Notes under the pieces: generated by a model
What the model was told of the DNA's origin: nothing
Databases searched by the model: none
The model's input: only the letters and a program-made list of their open reading frames with translations
Shown here: positions 26,911 to 36,430 of the stretch, in pieces
Numbering within the stretch: the stretch's first letter is position 1
How the letters are laid out: each line of letters begins with the position of its first letter
NCBI GenBank assembly: GCA_026003395.1
Contig: BPHE01000021.1
Span: 1 to 36,843, forward strand
DNA length: 36,843 bases
DNA from: Vicingaceae bacterium
GTDB taxonomy: Bacteria; Bacteroidota; Bacteroidia; Flavobacteriales_E; Vicingaceae
Direction: 5' to 3'
Translations under genes and position numbers: made by a program

Positions 26911-27846
26911 ATGGAAGATAAATTAAAGGCATTTGAAGAAAAAATAGAAAAAGAAATTAAAATCGAGCCCAAAGATTGGATGCCTGATGAGTACAGGAAA
27001 AACCTCATCCGACAAATATCTCAACACGCTCATTCCGAAGTGATTGGTATGCAGCCGGAAGGCAATTGGATTACTCGTGCACCCAGTCTGCGGTCTAAAG
27101 CGATTTTATTGGCTAAAATTCAGGATGAAGCCGGTCATGGCTTGTATCTTTACAGTGCTTGCGAAACCCTTGGTGTTAGCCGCGATGAGCTTATAGAACA
27201 ATTGCATCAAGGAAAAGCTAAGTATTCCAGCATTTTTAATTACCCTACATTAACCTGGGCCGATATTGGGGCAATAGGATGGTTGGTTGATGGTGCCGCC
27301 ATTGTCAATCAAGTATCCCTTCAACGTACATCTTATGGCCCATATTCAAGAGCCATGATCAGAATCTGTATGGAAGAAAGCTTTCACCAGCGCCAAGGAT
27401 ATGAGATTATGGCGAAACTTGCCCAAGGCACCCCGGAGCAAAAAGCTATGGCACAGGATGCTCTCAACCGTTGGTGGTGGCCTGCTTTAATGATGTTTGG
27501 ACCTCATGACAGCGAATCGGTCCATAGCCAACAATCCATGAAATGGAAAATAAAAAGGGAATCCAATGACGAATTGAGACAAAAATTTATTGATAAAACA
27601 GTGCAGCAGGCAGAAGTTATTGGATTGAAAATACCCGATCCTCATTTGAAATGGAATGAAGAACGTGGACACTATGATTTTGGCCCCATCGATTGGGATG
27701 AGTTTTGGAATGTCGTTAAAGGAAACGGACCTTGTAATAAAGAAAGATTGGATCATCACAAACGGGCGCATGAAGAAGGAGCATGGGTAAGGGAAGCCGC
27801 TTTGGCTTATGCTGAAAAACAAAAAAATAAAAAACAAGTTGCATAA
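26911..27846 (+). CDS. paaA: 1,2-phenylacetyl-CoA epoxidase, catalytic subunit A
   Basis: 311 residues from the ATG at 26911 ([12 protein letters not shown]); an upstream in-frame start at 26833 lies before the -7 box. PaaA is the di-iron oxygenase that epoxidises the aromatic ring of phenylacetyl-CoA. The ferritin-like iron ligands are visible in [13 protein letters not shown] (E73, H76) and [17 protein letters not shown], and the substrate-pocket text [14 protein letters not shown] and [17 protein letters not shown] is nearly invariant in the family. It leads the operon paaABCD with short gaps. PaaA works with PaaC as a structural pair, PaaB bridging, and PaaE as reductase. Confidence 0.96.
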   Translation: MEDKLKAFEEKIEKEIKIEPKDWMPDEYRKNLIRQISQHAHSEVIGMQPEGNWITRAPSLRSKAILLAKIQDEAGHGLYLYSACETLGVSRDELIEQLHQGKAKYSSIFNYPTLTWADIGAIGWLVDGAAIVNQVSLQRTSYGPYSRAMIRICMEESFHQRQGYEIMAKLAQGTPEQKAMAQDALNRWWWPALMMFGPHDSESVHSQQSMKWKIKRESNDELRQKFIDKTVQQAEVIGLKIPDPHLKWNEERGHYDFGPIDWDEFWNVVKGNGPCNKERLDHHKRAHEEGAWVREAALAYAEKQKNKKQVA

Positions 27847-27857
27847 ATACAGGAAAT

Positions 27858-28148
27858 ATGAGTCAAGATAATCAAGGAAAATTGTGGGAAGTTTTTATTC
27901 AAAGTAAAACCGGCTTGCCGTATAAACATGCCGGCAGTTTGCATGCCTATGATGCCGAAATGGCTTTGCAAAATGCCCGCGATTTATACTGCCGCCGAGG
28001 AGAGAATCAAAGCATCTGGGTAGTTCCTTCAGAATGCATTGTTGCATCCAATCCTGCTGATGCCGAAATATTTTTTGACCCGATGAACGATAAAATTTAC
28101 AGGCATCCAACCTTTTACAAAGTACCCGAAGGAGCTAAAAATATTTAA
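27858..28148 (+). CDS. paaB: 1,2-phenylacetyl-CoA epoxidase subunit B
   Basis: 96 residues, the standard size. LWEVFIQSKTGLPYKHAGSLHAYDAEMALQNARDLY-RRGE and IWVVPSECIVAS are characteristic. PaaB is a small subunit that bridges PaaAC dimers and is needed for activity. It starts 12 bases after paaA and ends two bases before paaC, consistent with one transcript. Confidence 0.96.
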   Translation: MSQDNQGKLWEVFIQSKTGLPYKHAGSLHAYDAEMALQNARDLYCRRGENQSIWVVPSECIVASNPADAEIFFDPMNDKIYRHPTFYKVPEGAKNI

Positions 28149-28150
28149 TT

Positions 28151-28912
28151 ATGGATCTAAAAGAAGCTTTGTTTAAATATTGTTTGCGTCTGGGTGACAA
28201 TAACCTGATATTGAGTCACCGCTTGTCTGAATGGTGCAGCAATGGACCTACACTGGAAGAAGACGTGGCTTTAACCAATATTGCTCTTGACAAATTAGGC
28301 CAAGCAAGGTTTTTTTTGCAATATGCCGCTGAAATCGAGGGAAAAGGACGTACAGAAGACGATCTTGCTTATCTGCGATATGAACACGAATTTTTTAACA
28401 CCAAACTGGTAGAACTTCCCAGAGGCGATTTTGCCTTTACAATAGTCAGAGAATTAATCAACGATTTATTCGATTTGTTTTTTTACGAAAAATTGTTGCA
28501 CAGCAAAGACGAGAAACTTGCCGGAATTGCCGCTAAAGCTTTGAAAGAAGTGAAATACCATGTGAGACATGCTTCTTCCTGGATCATTCGTTTGGGTGAT
28601 GGCACCGAGGAAAGTCACCGCCGATCACAAAATGCTATAAATGAATTATGGCCATATACAGGCGAACTGTTTATGATGGACGATGTGGATAAAACTCTCA
28701 TTGATGCAGGCATTGGTGTTGACCTTGCTTCAATAAAACCTCTCTGGGACAGCAAAATGAAAGAAATTCTCACCGAAGCCACATTACAAATGCCCGAAGC
28801 CGGTTGGATGCAAAATCCTTCGAAATTCAATGGAGTACATACAGAACATCTGGGTTATATTCTGGCCGAGATGCAATATCTGCCCAGAGCTTATCCGGGA
28901 GCCAAATGGTAA
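28151..28912 (+). CDS. paaC: 1,2-phenylacetyl-CoA epoxidase subunit C
   Basis: 253 residues. It is a ferritin-like paralogue of PaaA that lacks the full iron site and acts as the structural partner. Family text: RLGDNNLILSHRLSEWCSNGPTLEEDVALTNIALDKLGQAR, LRYEHEFFNTKLVELPRGDFAFT, EVKYHVRHASSWIIRLGDGTEESHRR and LGYILAEMQYLPRAYPGAKW at the end. Its stop overlaps the paaD ATG by seven bases. Confidence 0.96.
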   Translation: MDLKEALFKYCLRLGDNNLILSHRLSEWCSNGPTLEEDVALTNIALDKLGQARFFLQYAAEIEGKGRTEDDLAYLRYEHEFFNTKLVELPRGDFAFTIVRELINDLFDLFFYEKLLHSKDEKLAGIAAKALKEVKYHVRHASSWIIRLGDGTEESHRRSQNAINELWPYTGELFMMDDVDKTLIDAGIGVDLASIKPLWDSKMKEILTEATLQMPEAGWMQNPSKFNGVHTEHLGYILAEMQYLPRAYPGAKW

Positions 28913-29394
28913 GTGACGAGAAAATAAATGTTTGGAACGAATTGTACAAAATTCCCGACCCCGAAATTCCTATGCTTACCATAGGAGAATTGGGCGTATT
29001 GCGTAAAGTAGAGAATCATGATGGCACTTGGTATGTTTATATCACTCCCACTTATTCAGGTTGCCCTGCCATGCATATGTTTGAAGAAGAAATAAAGCGA
29101 GTGATGGAAACGCACCGATGGATACCATTTGAGATTAAAACCATTTACCATCCTGCATGGACCACAGATTGGTTATCGGAAGAAGCAAAAGAAAAATTGC
29201 GTAAAGCAGGCATTGCCCCTCCGGAAGGGTCAGCAAGCAAAAAAGCCCTTTTGGGAGAACCCGACGAAGTCACTTGTCCAAAATGCGGTAAAAAAGATAC
29301 AAAAAAAATTAGCGAATTCGGATCAACTGCCTGTAAAGCTCTATATTTCTGCAACAACTGCAAAGACCCTTTCGAATATTTCAAATGCTTATAA
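28906..29394 (+). CDS. paaD: Phenylacetate degradation protein PaaD (Fe-S/di-iron maturation)
   Basis: 162 residues from the ATG at 28906, which overlaps the last codons of paaC; the longer frame from 28804 lies inside paaC. The first ~95 residues are a MIP18/DUF59 domain (YKIPDPEIPMLTIGELGVLR and TPTYSGCPAM), as in SufT-like iron-cluster assembly factors. The C-terminus is a zinc ribbon (CPKCGKKDTKKISEFGSTACKALYFC-CKDPFEYFKC). PaaD is thought to help assemble the metal centres of the PaaABCE complex. No paaE follows; the next gene is an esterase on the opposite strand. Confidence 0.95.
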   Translation: MVSDEKINVWNELYKIPDPEIPMLTIGELGVLRKVENHDGTWYVYITPTYSGCPAMHMFEEEIKRVMETHRWIPFEIKTIYHPAWTTDWLSEEAKEKLRKAGIAPPEGSASKKALLGEPDEVTCPKCGKKDTKKISEFGSTACKALYFCNNCKDPFEYFKCL

Positions 29395-29437
29395 TTTTTT
29401 CGGATTTTTATTTTATTGATTATGTAAGATAAATTCT

Positions 29438-30106
29438 TTACTCCCCGGCAATTACTTTATCTATAAACTCCCTGAACACTTTCCCGGGAATTGAATGCCC
29501 TCCGTCAAATGTAAAAAAATGGCTATTGAGTTTTAAAGCTTTTATCACTTCTTTCATTTTTTGATCTTGATTTTGATCGTGGTAAGGATCTTTGTCTCCT
29601 CTCACAATCCATATTTTGCCTGCGTTCAATGTCAAATTTTCAAATATCAGGTCATCCGGAAAATAACTTCCCCATAGCACCAGATTATCCACTTTTATTC
29701 CTGCCTCGCATAACCATCTGCAAGCTGTGGCTCCTCCTTGAGAAAATCCCAATACAATAATTTTTTCCGTACTTACTTTATGTAAATGCGCCTTAACCAA
29801 TTCATTCAAATAAGCAATATAATCTTTGATTTCGTTGATTCTATCTTCTTTTGTCATCCAACTGGCTCCTACTTTTCCATAGCTCCCTGATACATATGAT
29901 CTACTCAATGCTTCCGGAGCAAGGATCATTACTTCTTTTTGTTGGTCTTCTGTTAAAGAATCAAAAAGATGCCTGACAAAATCTTTGGCCAGTTGCATAT
30001 ATCCATGCAATGCAATTAAAAGAATCTTTGGACTTTCTACTTGTGATGCAACATAAAATCTTGCCGTACGCTTTGTTATAAAATGATATTCATTGATTCG
30101 ATCCAT
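29438..30106 (-). CDS. Alpha/beta-hydrolase, carboxylesterase/phospholipase-like
   Basis: 222 residues, cytoplasmic (no signal peptide). The alpha/beta-hydrolase fold is clear: LLIALHGYMQLAKDF near the oxyanion hole, nucleophile Ser122 in IIVLGFSQGGATACRW, Asp173 in IWIVRGDKDPYHD and His204 in FTFDGGHSIP. This is the phospholipase/carboxylesterase class (Abhydrolase_2/YpfH-like). The substrate is unknown. It is convergent with paaD, whose stop lies 43 bases away, and divergent from the TPR gene, with only 61 bases between their starts. Confidence 0.85.
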   Translation of the reverse strand: MDRINEYHFITKRTARFYVASQVESPKILLIALHGYMQLAKDFVRHLFDSLTEDQQKEVMILAPEALSRSYVSGSYGKVGASWMTKEDRINEIKDYIAYLNELVKAHLHKVSTEKIIVLGFSQGGATACRWLCEAGIKVDNLVLWGSYFPDDLIFENLTLNAGKIWIVRGDKDPYHDQNQDQKMKEVIKALKLNSHFFTFDGGHSIPGKVFREFIDKVIAGE

Positions 30107-30139
30107 TATTTTTAATTTTACTTTGCAAAAAAATAAAAA

Positions 30140-30147
30140 TAAATTTG
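30140..30147 (+). promoter_or_regulatory. Candidate -7 element of the TPR gene
   Basis: TAAATTTG, exact TAnnTTTG match, 20 bases before the ATG at 30168. No -33 TTG at 19-21 bases (a TTTG only 14 bases upstream is too close). Confidence 0.35.
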
Positions 30148-30167
30148 AAGGGTCTTAATAAGAATCA

Positions 30168-30884
30168 ATGAAATTGTGTGTCATTTTGGGAATCCTTATC
30201 TGTATTGCTTTACCAATTCATTCACAAGAATATTCGCCTGAAAAGTATTTTGATTTGGCATATGATTTACAGTCCAAAAATGAATACCGGAAAGCCATCA
30301 AACTTTACGATGCGTTGATAAAACTTGGTTACAAAACTGAAAAAATCTACTTCAACAAGGCCCAATGTCACCTCGCCATAGGAGAATACAACAAAGCAAA
30401 AAAACATTTCTTAAAATCGGCCAAAATGAATCCATCTTATCCACACCCGTGGATTTCTTTAGCAGTAATGGCATTGGAAAAAGAAAAAAATTACAAAAAA
30501 GCATTAAAATTCCTTGCCCGGGCACAAGACGCCGATTCGCTCAACCATTTAATATACTACAATGCCGGCATTGCCTATTTAAAATTAAAAGATCCCATTG
30601 TAGCAGAAAAAATGTTTTTAAAAAGCTATTCCTTGAATCCGGAACACGATCCCACCTGGTTTTATTTAGGGAAAGTTGAGTTTGAATTGAGGAACTTCCG
30701 ACATGCCGAAAATTTTTTCTCAAAATATCTGCAACTTCATCCAAAGCATGCGCAGGCCTATTACAATCGAGGCATTTGCAGGATTTATCAAAATAAAAAA
30801 ACAAGCGGATGTGAAGATTTAAGAAAAGCTGCTTCGCTGGGTATGCCGGATGCCGATCAAAAAATAAAAGAGTACTGTGAATAA
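30168..30884 (+). CDS. Exported TPR-repeat protein
   Basis: 238 residues: signal peptide (KLCVILGILICIALPIHSQ) and at least five TPR units from residue ~25 to 225, including YDLQSKNEYRKAIKLYDALI, KAQCHLAIGEYNKAKKHFLKSAKMNP, WISLAVMALEKEKNYKKALKFL, YNAGIAYLKLKDPIVAEKMFLKSYSLNP and WFYLGKVEFELRNFRHAENFFSKYLQLHP. TPR proteins assemble protein complexes; in this lineage exported TPR proteins often belong to envelope or T9SS-associated assemblies. The specific partner cannot be read. The gene stands alone and is followed by a tRNA on the other strand. Confidence 0.85.
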   Translation: MKLCVILGILICIALPIHSQEYSPEKYFDLAYDLQSKNEYRKAIKLYDALIKLGYKTEKIYFNKAQCHLAIGEYNKAKKHFLKSAKMNPSYPHPWISLAVMALEKEKNYKKALKFLARAQDADSLNHLIYYNAGIAYLKLKDPIVAEKMFLKSYSLNPEHDPTWFYLGKVEFELRNFRHAENFFSKYLQLHPKHAQAYYNRGICRIYQNKKTSGCEDLRKAASLGMPDADQKIKEYCE

Positions 30885-30901
30885 ACCAATTAAAAGAATC
30901 T

Positions 30902-30976
30902 TGGAGGCTTCGCCCGGAATCGAACCGGGATTTTGGGTTCCGGAGACCCACGTACTATCCTTTGTACTACGAAGCC
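30902..30976 (-). tRNA. tRNA-Arg, anticodon CCG
   Basis: Complete cloverleaf on the minus strand: acceptor GGCTTCG (30970-30976) with CGAAGCC (30906-30912), D-stem GTAC/GTAC, anticodon stem TGGGT/ACCCA with loop CTCCGGA giving anticodon CCG, T-stem CCCGG/CCGGG with loop TTCGATT. The discriminator base is U and CCA is encoded (30902-30904). It decodes CGG. Confidence 0.95.
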
Positions 30977-31137
30977 CTTGAATTTATTACGCTACAAAAT
31001 TGATAAATATCCTGAATTTTTACAATTATTCGCAGTTGAATTTAAGCTTTTGTTTTTTCAATAAGTCCGGATTCTTGATAAATGTAAAGGAAAAATAATA
31101 AATTCGCAGTAATTTAATTGAAATAACCTGTTGATGT

Positions 31138-32133
31138 ATGAATCGCATCGAAGAATTAACCAATCAATTTTTTGAACAAATTAAATACTCCACCGATTTG
31201 TTGGAAAATACAGACGATATCAATTGGCCTGAAAATATACAAAGCATCGTGATAGCCGGATTGGGCGGGTCCGGCGTTGGTGCCGGCATTGTAAGTGGCT
31301 TGTTGTTTGACAGTTTGCCCGTTCCGGTTACTATTGTCAAGGATTATTTTTTGCCGGGATTTGTCAACAAAAATACTCTGGTAATCTGTTCCAGTTATTC
31401 CGGTAATACAGAAGAAACATTGTCTTGTTATCATCAAGCCCTTGAAGCTCAAGCACCGATAATTGCCATTACCGGTGGAGGCCTACTCAAAGAGAATGCT
31501 CAACGTGATGGTCAATTATGTTTCACCGTTCCTGCCGGTATCCCTCCCCGGACAGCATTGGGCTATACCTTACCTGTTTATTTTTTTATTTTTTCCAATA
31601 TTTTCCGTCGGCCGGAATGGTACGAGAAATTTAAGAATTCGGCGCAAAAAGTAGAGTTGTGCGTAAATGACATTGACCGCACTTCTGCCGAAATTGCCGC
31701 ATTTTTTTATGGAAAACTACCCGTGTTTTACTCTTCTTCTGCAAGAGAAGGACTATTGATACGTTTGCGACAGCAAATCAACGAAAACGCCAAATCACTT
31801 TGCTGGCATCACATCATTCCTGAAATGAATCACAACGAATTGGTCGGATGGCGTAGTCAACATGAGGAACTTGCGGTATTGTTTATTTGGAATCAATTTG
31901 ACCATCCGAAAAATGTCCTGAGAATGAAATTAACCCGTGAAGTGGTGTCAAAATATACTTCCAACATTTTGACATATCAGGCGCCATGTGATGATGCGTG
32001 GGAAGAAATGCTTTATTTAATACACCTGTTTGATAAAATCTCTTGTAAACTGGCCGATATGTATGGCGTAGATGCCGAAGAAATAGATGTTATCAATTAT
32101 TTGAAGACATCTATTGGAGAAAAAAAGAAGTAA
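31138..32133 (+). CDS. Bifunctional phosphoglucose/phosphomannose isomerase
   Basis: 331 residues. Two SIS subdomains: the first with VIAGLGGSGVGAGIVSGLL, CSSYSGNTEETLSCYHQA and IAITGGG; the second (from ~170) with FYSSSAREGLLIRLRQQINENAK, ending in the characteristic CWHHIIPEMNHNELVGW (Glu and His for ring opening). The length and layout fit the archaeal/bacterial PGI/PMI subfamily (TIGR02128-type) rather than classical Pgi. It interconverts glucose-6-P, fructose-6-P and mannose-6-P. A weak -33/-7 pair, TTG at 31075 and TAAATTCG at 31099-31106, precedes the ATG at 31138. The gene is convergent with the SDR gene, stops seven bases apart. Confidence 0.9.
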   Translation: MNRIEELTNQFFEQIKYSTDLLENTDDINWPENIQSIVIAGLGGSGVGAGIVSGLLFDSLPVPVTIVKDYFLPGFVNKNTLVICSSYSGNTEETLSCYHQALEAQAPIIAITGGGLLKENAQRDGQLCFTVPAGIPPRTALGYTLPVYFFIFSNIFRRPEWYEKFKNSAQKVELCVNDIDRTSAEIAAFFYGKLPVFYSSSAREGLLIRLRQQINENAKSLCWHHIIPEMNHNELVGWRSQHEELAVLFIWNQFDHPKNVLRMKLTREVVSKYTSNILTYQAPCDDAWEEMLYLIHLFDKISCKLADMYGVDAEEIDVINYLKTSIGEKKK

Positions 32134-32140
32134 CGCCCCT

Positions 32141-32938
32141 CTATAAACATCCCGTACGTCCACCGTCTACAGGCAAATTCACTCCATTGATATATGCCGC
32201 GTGAGGAGAAGCCAAAAATGCCACGGCAAATGCAATTTCATCAGGTTGGGCAAATCTTCCGGCAGGTATTTCGTTTAACATCTCCGACTCGATTTCTTCC
32301 ACGGACTTACCGGTTGCTTGGGCTTTTGTGGCTATAATGTCTTTCAAACGAGAGGTCAATGTAGCACCGGGAAGCACATTGTTGACGGTAATACCAAATT
32401 GTGCCACTTCATTTGCCCAAGTTTTGGCCCACGAAGCCACAGCCCCTCTTATGGTATTTGATACTCCCAAATTGGGTAGAGGTTGTTTGACTGATGTACT
32501 AATGATATTGATGATACGTCCGTATCTTTCTTTTTTCATTCCTTCCAACAACATACCGGCCAAAAGTTGATTAACGATAAGATGCCTTTCAAAAGCAAGG
32601 CGGAAGTCCTCTATTTTGGCTTTGGTGATCGGTCCTGCAGGGGGACCTCCACTATTATTGACCAAAATATGAAAATTGACCTTGTTTTGTTCAATATATT
32701 GCCCGGCAATTTTAAGAACGTCTTCCGGATGGTTAAAATCTGCTACCAAATATTCATGTTTCTGACCTGATACTGAAACAGGGAGATGCTGCAAAACTTG
32801 TTTTAATTTGTTTTCATTTCTTGCAAATAAAACCACATTGCATCCGGCTTTTGCCAATGTTTCAGCCGTAGATTTGCCAATACCATCGGAAGCCCCGCAC
32901 ACCAATGCCTTTTTACCTTTCAAATCCAATGTTATCAT
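32141..32938 (-). CDS. Short-chain dehydrogenase/reductase with altered Tyr-Lys motif
   Basis: 265 residues, Rossmann fold: cofactor motif VCGASDGIGKS (residues 13-23), NNSGG at 94-98, and GRIINIIS with Ser147, the usual catalytic Ser. Thirteen residues later, where Tyr-x-x-x-Lys is expected, the protein has Ser160-N-T-I-Arg164 (GVSNTIRGAV). The C-terminal NNVLPG and PVDGG are normal. A known SDR subgroup reads this way, so it is a family trait rather than damage, but the classical proton-relay pair is missing. NADPH versus NADH preference is not clear (FARNE after strand 2 suggests NADPH). Substrate unknown. The gene is 49 bases downstream of radA on the same strand, which may place it in the lepA-radA transcript. 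Confidence 0.85.
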   Translation of the reverse strand: MITLDLKGKKALVCGASDGIGKSTAETLAKAGCNVVLFARNENKLKQVLQHLPVSVSGQKHEYLVADFNHPEDVLKIAGQYIEQNKVNFHILVNNSGGPPAGPITKAKIEDFRLAFERHLIVNQLLAGMLLEGMKKERYGRIINIISTSVKQPLPNLGVSNTIRGAVASWAKTWANEVAQFGITVNNVLPGATLTSRLKDIIATKAQATGKSVEEIESEMLNEIPAGRFAQPDEIAFAVAFLASPHAAYINGVNLPVDGGRTGCL

Positions 32939-32987
32939 ATTTTAATCTTTTTATTGCGTAATAGTATACAAATTTTTCTAAAATATT

Positions 32988-34367
32988 TTACCCAAATAAT
33001 TGTTTTAATACATCCTGCATCGTTTTGACGAAAATCAAGTCTATTCCTTTTGGTTTTTCCTCAATATTTTTTTTGTTGTATTCAGATAACATAAATTGCT
33101 TAAAGCCCAACTTAGCAGCTTCTTTAATTCTGGCATTTATCATGTTTACAGGCCTTATTTCTCCCGACAATCCGACCTCGGCAGCAAAACAAATAGTTTT
33201 ATCGATGGGAATGTCCAAATTGGATGAAAAGATAGAACAAATCACCGGTAGATCCATCGAAGGGTCATCCACTTTAAATCCACCGGCAATGTTGAGAAAT
33301 ACGTCTTTCATGGATATTTTGAATCCACACCTTTTTTCCAAAACAGCCAACAACATGTTTAACCTGCGTAAATCAAAACCGGTAGAGGACCTTTGAGGAG
33401 TGCCATAAACTGCTGAGCTGACCAGCGCTTGTGTTTCTATCAGCATTGGTCGCATCCCTTCCATAGTGCAACCTACCGTGATGCCACTCAGTTGAATATC
33501 AGAATATCCCAGCAATATCTCTGATGGATTATCAACCGGTTTCAAACCACCTTGCCCCATTTCATAAATACCAAGTTCATTTGCCGATCCAAAACGGTTT
33601 TTTACTCCTCTTACTATCCTGTAGGCATAATGCATATCCCCTTCAAATTGTAGAACCACATCTACCATGTGTTCCAATATTTTTGGACCGGCTATGGACC
33701 CTTCCTTTGTGACATGCCCGATAATAAAAACCGGAACACCCGTTGTTTTTGCGTATTTAATCAACTGCGATACCGTTTCTTTTATTTGTGAAACGCTTCC
33801 CTGAGGACTGTCCAATAATGGACTTTCAAGAGTTTGTACCGAATCGACAATTAATAATTGTGGTTGTATCTTGTCAAGTGCCTGGAAAATCAACGACAAA
33901 TCGGTTTCTGTAAAAATAAAACATTTTGGATTGGAAAAAGGTAACCTGTCGGCACGCATTTTAATTTGCAGATCGCTTTCTTCGCCACTCACATACATCA
34001 CCTTTACATTATGTAAGGACAGTGCAAGCTGCATCATCAGCGTGGACTTGCCAATGCCGGGTTCGCCTGCAAATAAAATTACCGAACCCGGAACAATTCC
34101 TCCACCCAACACTCTTGACAATTCAGAATCTTTGATGAATATTCTGTCATAATGCTCCGGATTGATATCTTGTATGGCAACAGGTTGTTTTTGTTGATTT
34201 GACAAAGGCAAAAAATCTTGTTTGTTTTCTTGTTGAATAATTTCCTCAACAAAAGTATTCCATTCGTTACAAGAAGGACACTTTCCCAACCATTTGGGTG
34301 ATTGATAACCGCAGTGGGTGCAAAAAAATGCTTTTTTTATTTTGGATTTGCCCAAACCTTTAATCAT
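32988..34367 (-). CDS. radA: DNA repair protein RadA (Sms)
   Basis: 459 residues. N-terminal zinc finger (C16, C19, C30, C33), RecA-like ATPase with Walker [10 protein letters not shown] (101-109), [10 protein letters not shown] as Walker B and the RadA-specific KNRFG in [17 protein letters not shown], and a C-terminal Lon-like domain ending in the region [13 protein letters not shown]. RadA is a helicase that aids branch migration in recombination repair. Its ATG overlaps the lepA stop by eight bases, so the two are cotranscribed and translationally coupled. Confidence 0.97.
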   Translation of the reverse strand: MIKGLGKSKIKKAFFCTHCGYQSPKWLGKCPSCNEWNTFVEEIIQQENKQDFLPLSNQQKQPVAIQDINPEHYDRIFIKDSELSRVLGGGIVPGSVILFAGEPGIGKSTLMMQLALSLHNVKVMYVSGEESDLQIKMRADRLPFSNPKCFIFTETDLSLIFQALDKIQPQLLIVDSVQTLESPLLDSPQGSVSQIKETVSQLIKYAKTTGVPVFIIGHVTKEGSIAGPKILEHMVDVVLQFEGDMHYAYRIVRGVKNRFGSANELGIYEMGQGGLKPVDNPSEILLGYSDIQLSGITVGCTMEGMRPMLIETQALVSSAVYGTPQRSSTGFDLRRLNMLLAVLEKRCGFKISMKDVFLNIAGGFKVDDPSMDLPVICSIFSSNLDIPIDKTICFAAEVGLSGEIRPVNMINARIKEAAKLGFKQFMLSEYNKKNIEEKPKGIDLIFVKTMQDVLKQLFG

Positions 34368-36156
34368 TTAATTTCAAAACAGCCAAAAATGCTTGCTGCG
34401 GCACTTCTACCGACCCAATTTGTCGCATCCGTTTTTTGCCTTCTTTTTGTTTTTCAAGCAACTTGCGTTTACGCGTAATATCTCCGCCATAACATTTTGC
34501 TGTTACATCTTTACGCAGTGCTTTTACTGTTTCCCTGGCAATTACTTTGGATCCTATGGCGGCCTGTATGGCGATTTCAAATTGTTGACGCGGTAATAAT
34601 TCTTTTAATTTTTCACAAATTTTTTTCCCCAGTTCATAGGCCTTGCTTCTGTGAATCAAAGCCGACAGAGCATCGACCGGATCTCCATTGAGCAAAATAT
34701 CCAATTTTACGAGGTCCGATGGTTGATATCCTATTGGATGATAATCAAAAGAAGCATAACCTCGTGAAATGGTTTTTAAACGGTCATAAAAATCAAATAC
34801 TATTTCAGCAAGTGGCATTTCAAAAACAAGTTCCACGCGGTCGGTAGTAAGGTATGATTGATTTTTCATAACACCCCGTTTTTCAATGCAAAGATTCATG
34901 ATGGCCCCAATGTATTCGGATTTAGTAATAATTTGAGCTCTGATAAACGGTTCTTCAATTCTGTCAAGTTTCGAAGGGTCCGGAAATTGACTGGGGTTGT
35001 TGACAATCACAGGGGTTTTGGGATCTTTTCTTAAATATGCATGATAAGAAACATTTGGCACCGTAGTAATAACCGTCATATCAAACTCCCTCTCAAGACG
35101 TTCCTGCACGATTTCCATGTGCAACATACCTAAAAAACCGCATCTGAATCCAAAGCCCAAAGCTGCCGACGATTCGGGCTCGAAAGTCAACGAGGCGTCA
35201 TTGAGTTGAAGTTTTTCCAATGCATCTCTTAGGTCTTCATACTCTTCGGTATCAACCGGGTAGATGCCGGCAAAAACCATAGGTTTAACATGTTCAAAGC
35301 CCTTTATGGGTTCAGGGGCCGGATTATCTACGTGTGTGATAGTGTCGCCCACTTTAACTTCAGAGGCCTTTTTTATACCTGAGATTATGTATCCCACATT
35401 GCCGGTAGATATTTCATCTTTTGGCACCGGATGCAATTTTAAAATACCTATTTCATCTGCTTCATATTCTTTACCGGTGGCCATAAATTTAACTTTATCA
35501 CCTTTCCTGATTTTACCATTCTCAACCTTAAAATAGGCCTTTATCCCCCGGTATGAATCAAATACAGAATCGAAAATCAATGCCTGCAAGGGAGCGTCAG
35601 GGTCGCCTTGCGGAGGGGGGATTCTCAACACAATTGCTTCAAGGATCTTATCCACTCCCTGACCGGTTTTGCCACTGGCATATAATATCTCTTCTCTTCT
35701 GCAACCCAGCAAATCCACAATTTGATCAGCCACCAATTCGGGATTGGCAGCAGGCAGGTCTATTTTATTGATAATCGGTATTATTTCCAAATCATGTTCC
35801 AATGCCAGATATAGATTTGATATGGTTTGAGCCTGAATTCCCTGCGAGGCATCCACAATCAACAATGCCCCCTCACACGATGCTATGGCTCTTGACACTT
35901 CATACGAAAAATCAACGTGTCCGGGTGTATCGATCAAGTTTAAAATATAATGCTCTCCATTGTAAATATAATCCATTTGAATGGCATGGCTTTTTATGGT
36001 GATCCCTCTTTCGCGTTCAAGATCCATATCATCGAGGACTTGATCGGTAAGCTCTCGTTCGGAAATGGTATTGGTAACCTGTAGCAAGCGATCGGCAAGC
36101 GTGCTTTTTCCGTGATCAATATGCGCAATGATGCAAAAATTCCTGATATTTTTCAT
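34360..36156 (-). CDS. lepA: Elongation factor 4 (LepA)
   Basis: 598 residues from the ATG at 36156, normal for LepA; an upstream frame to 36198 only adds 14 unusual residues. GTPase motifs: [17 protein letters not shown] (G1), [11 protein letters not shown] (G2), [17 protein letters not shown] (G3), NKIDLPAA (G4), YASGKTG (G5). Domains II-III and the LepA-specific C-terminus ([35 protein letters not shown]) are intact. It binds ribosomes and affects translocation or assembly. Convergent pairing is absent: the dnaJ-like gene is divergent, with 274 bases between them. Confidence 0.98.
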   Translation of the reverse strand: MKNIRNFCIIAHIDHGKSTLADRLLQVTNTISERELTDQVLDDMDLERERGITIKSHAIQMDYIYNGEHYILNLIDTPGHVDFSYEVSRAIASCEGALLIVDASQGIQAQTISNLYLALEHDLEIIPIINKIDLPAANPELVADQIVDLLGCRREEILYASGKTGQGVDKILEAIVLRIPPPQGDPDAPLQALIFDSVFDSYRGIKAYFKVENGKIRKGDKVKFMATGKEYEADEIGILKLHPVPKDEISTGNVGYIISGIKKASEVKVGDTITHVDNPAPEPIKGFEHVKPMVFAGIYPVDTEEYEDLRDALEKLQLNDASLTFEPESSAALGFGFRCGFLGMLHMEIVQERLEREFDMTVITTVPNVSYHAYLRKDPKTPVIVNNPSQFPDPSKLDRIEEPFIRAQIITKSEYIGAIMNLCIEKRGVMKNQSYLTTDRVELVFEMPLAEIVFDFYDRLKTISRGYASFDYHPIGYQPSDLVKLDILLNGDPVDALSALIHRSKAYELGKKICEKLKELLPRQQFEIAIQAAIGSKVIARETVKALRKDVTAKCYGGDITRKRKLLEKQKEGKKRMRQIGSVEVPQQAFLAVLKLND

Positions 36157-36430
36157 AATCTTTTGTAAATGATTAAGTCCGGTATATAAAGTTTGCAAAT
36201 TTATGATTTTCTGTTCTCTTTTTTTGTATTATTTTTTCAAGCAGTGTATTATTGACATCATCATAATGTTTATCTGCTGAAATGCATATCAAAATTTCTT
36301 TCCCCCATATACAGATGCAACTCCTCGTTTCTTTTGGAAATTACATTAGTTTCAAGTAAATTGTTGTTAAATTTTTTAAGCTCAATGCTAGTGTGTTTAT
36401 CTTTACAAAAAATAAAAATTTTTGCTCGGT

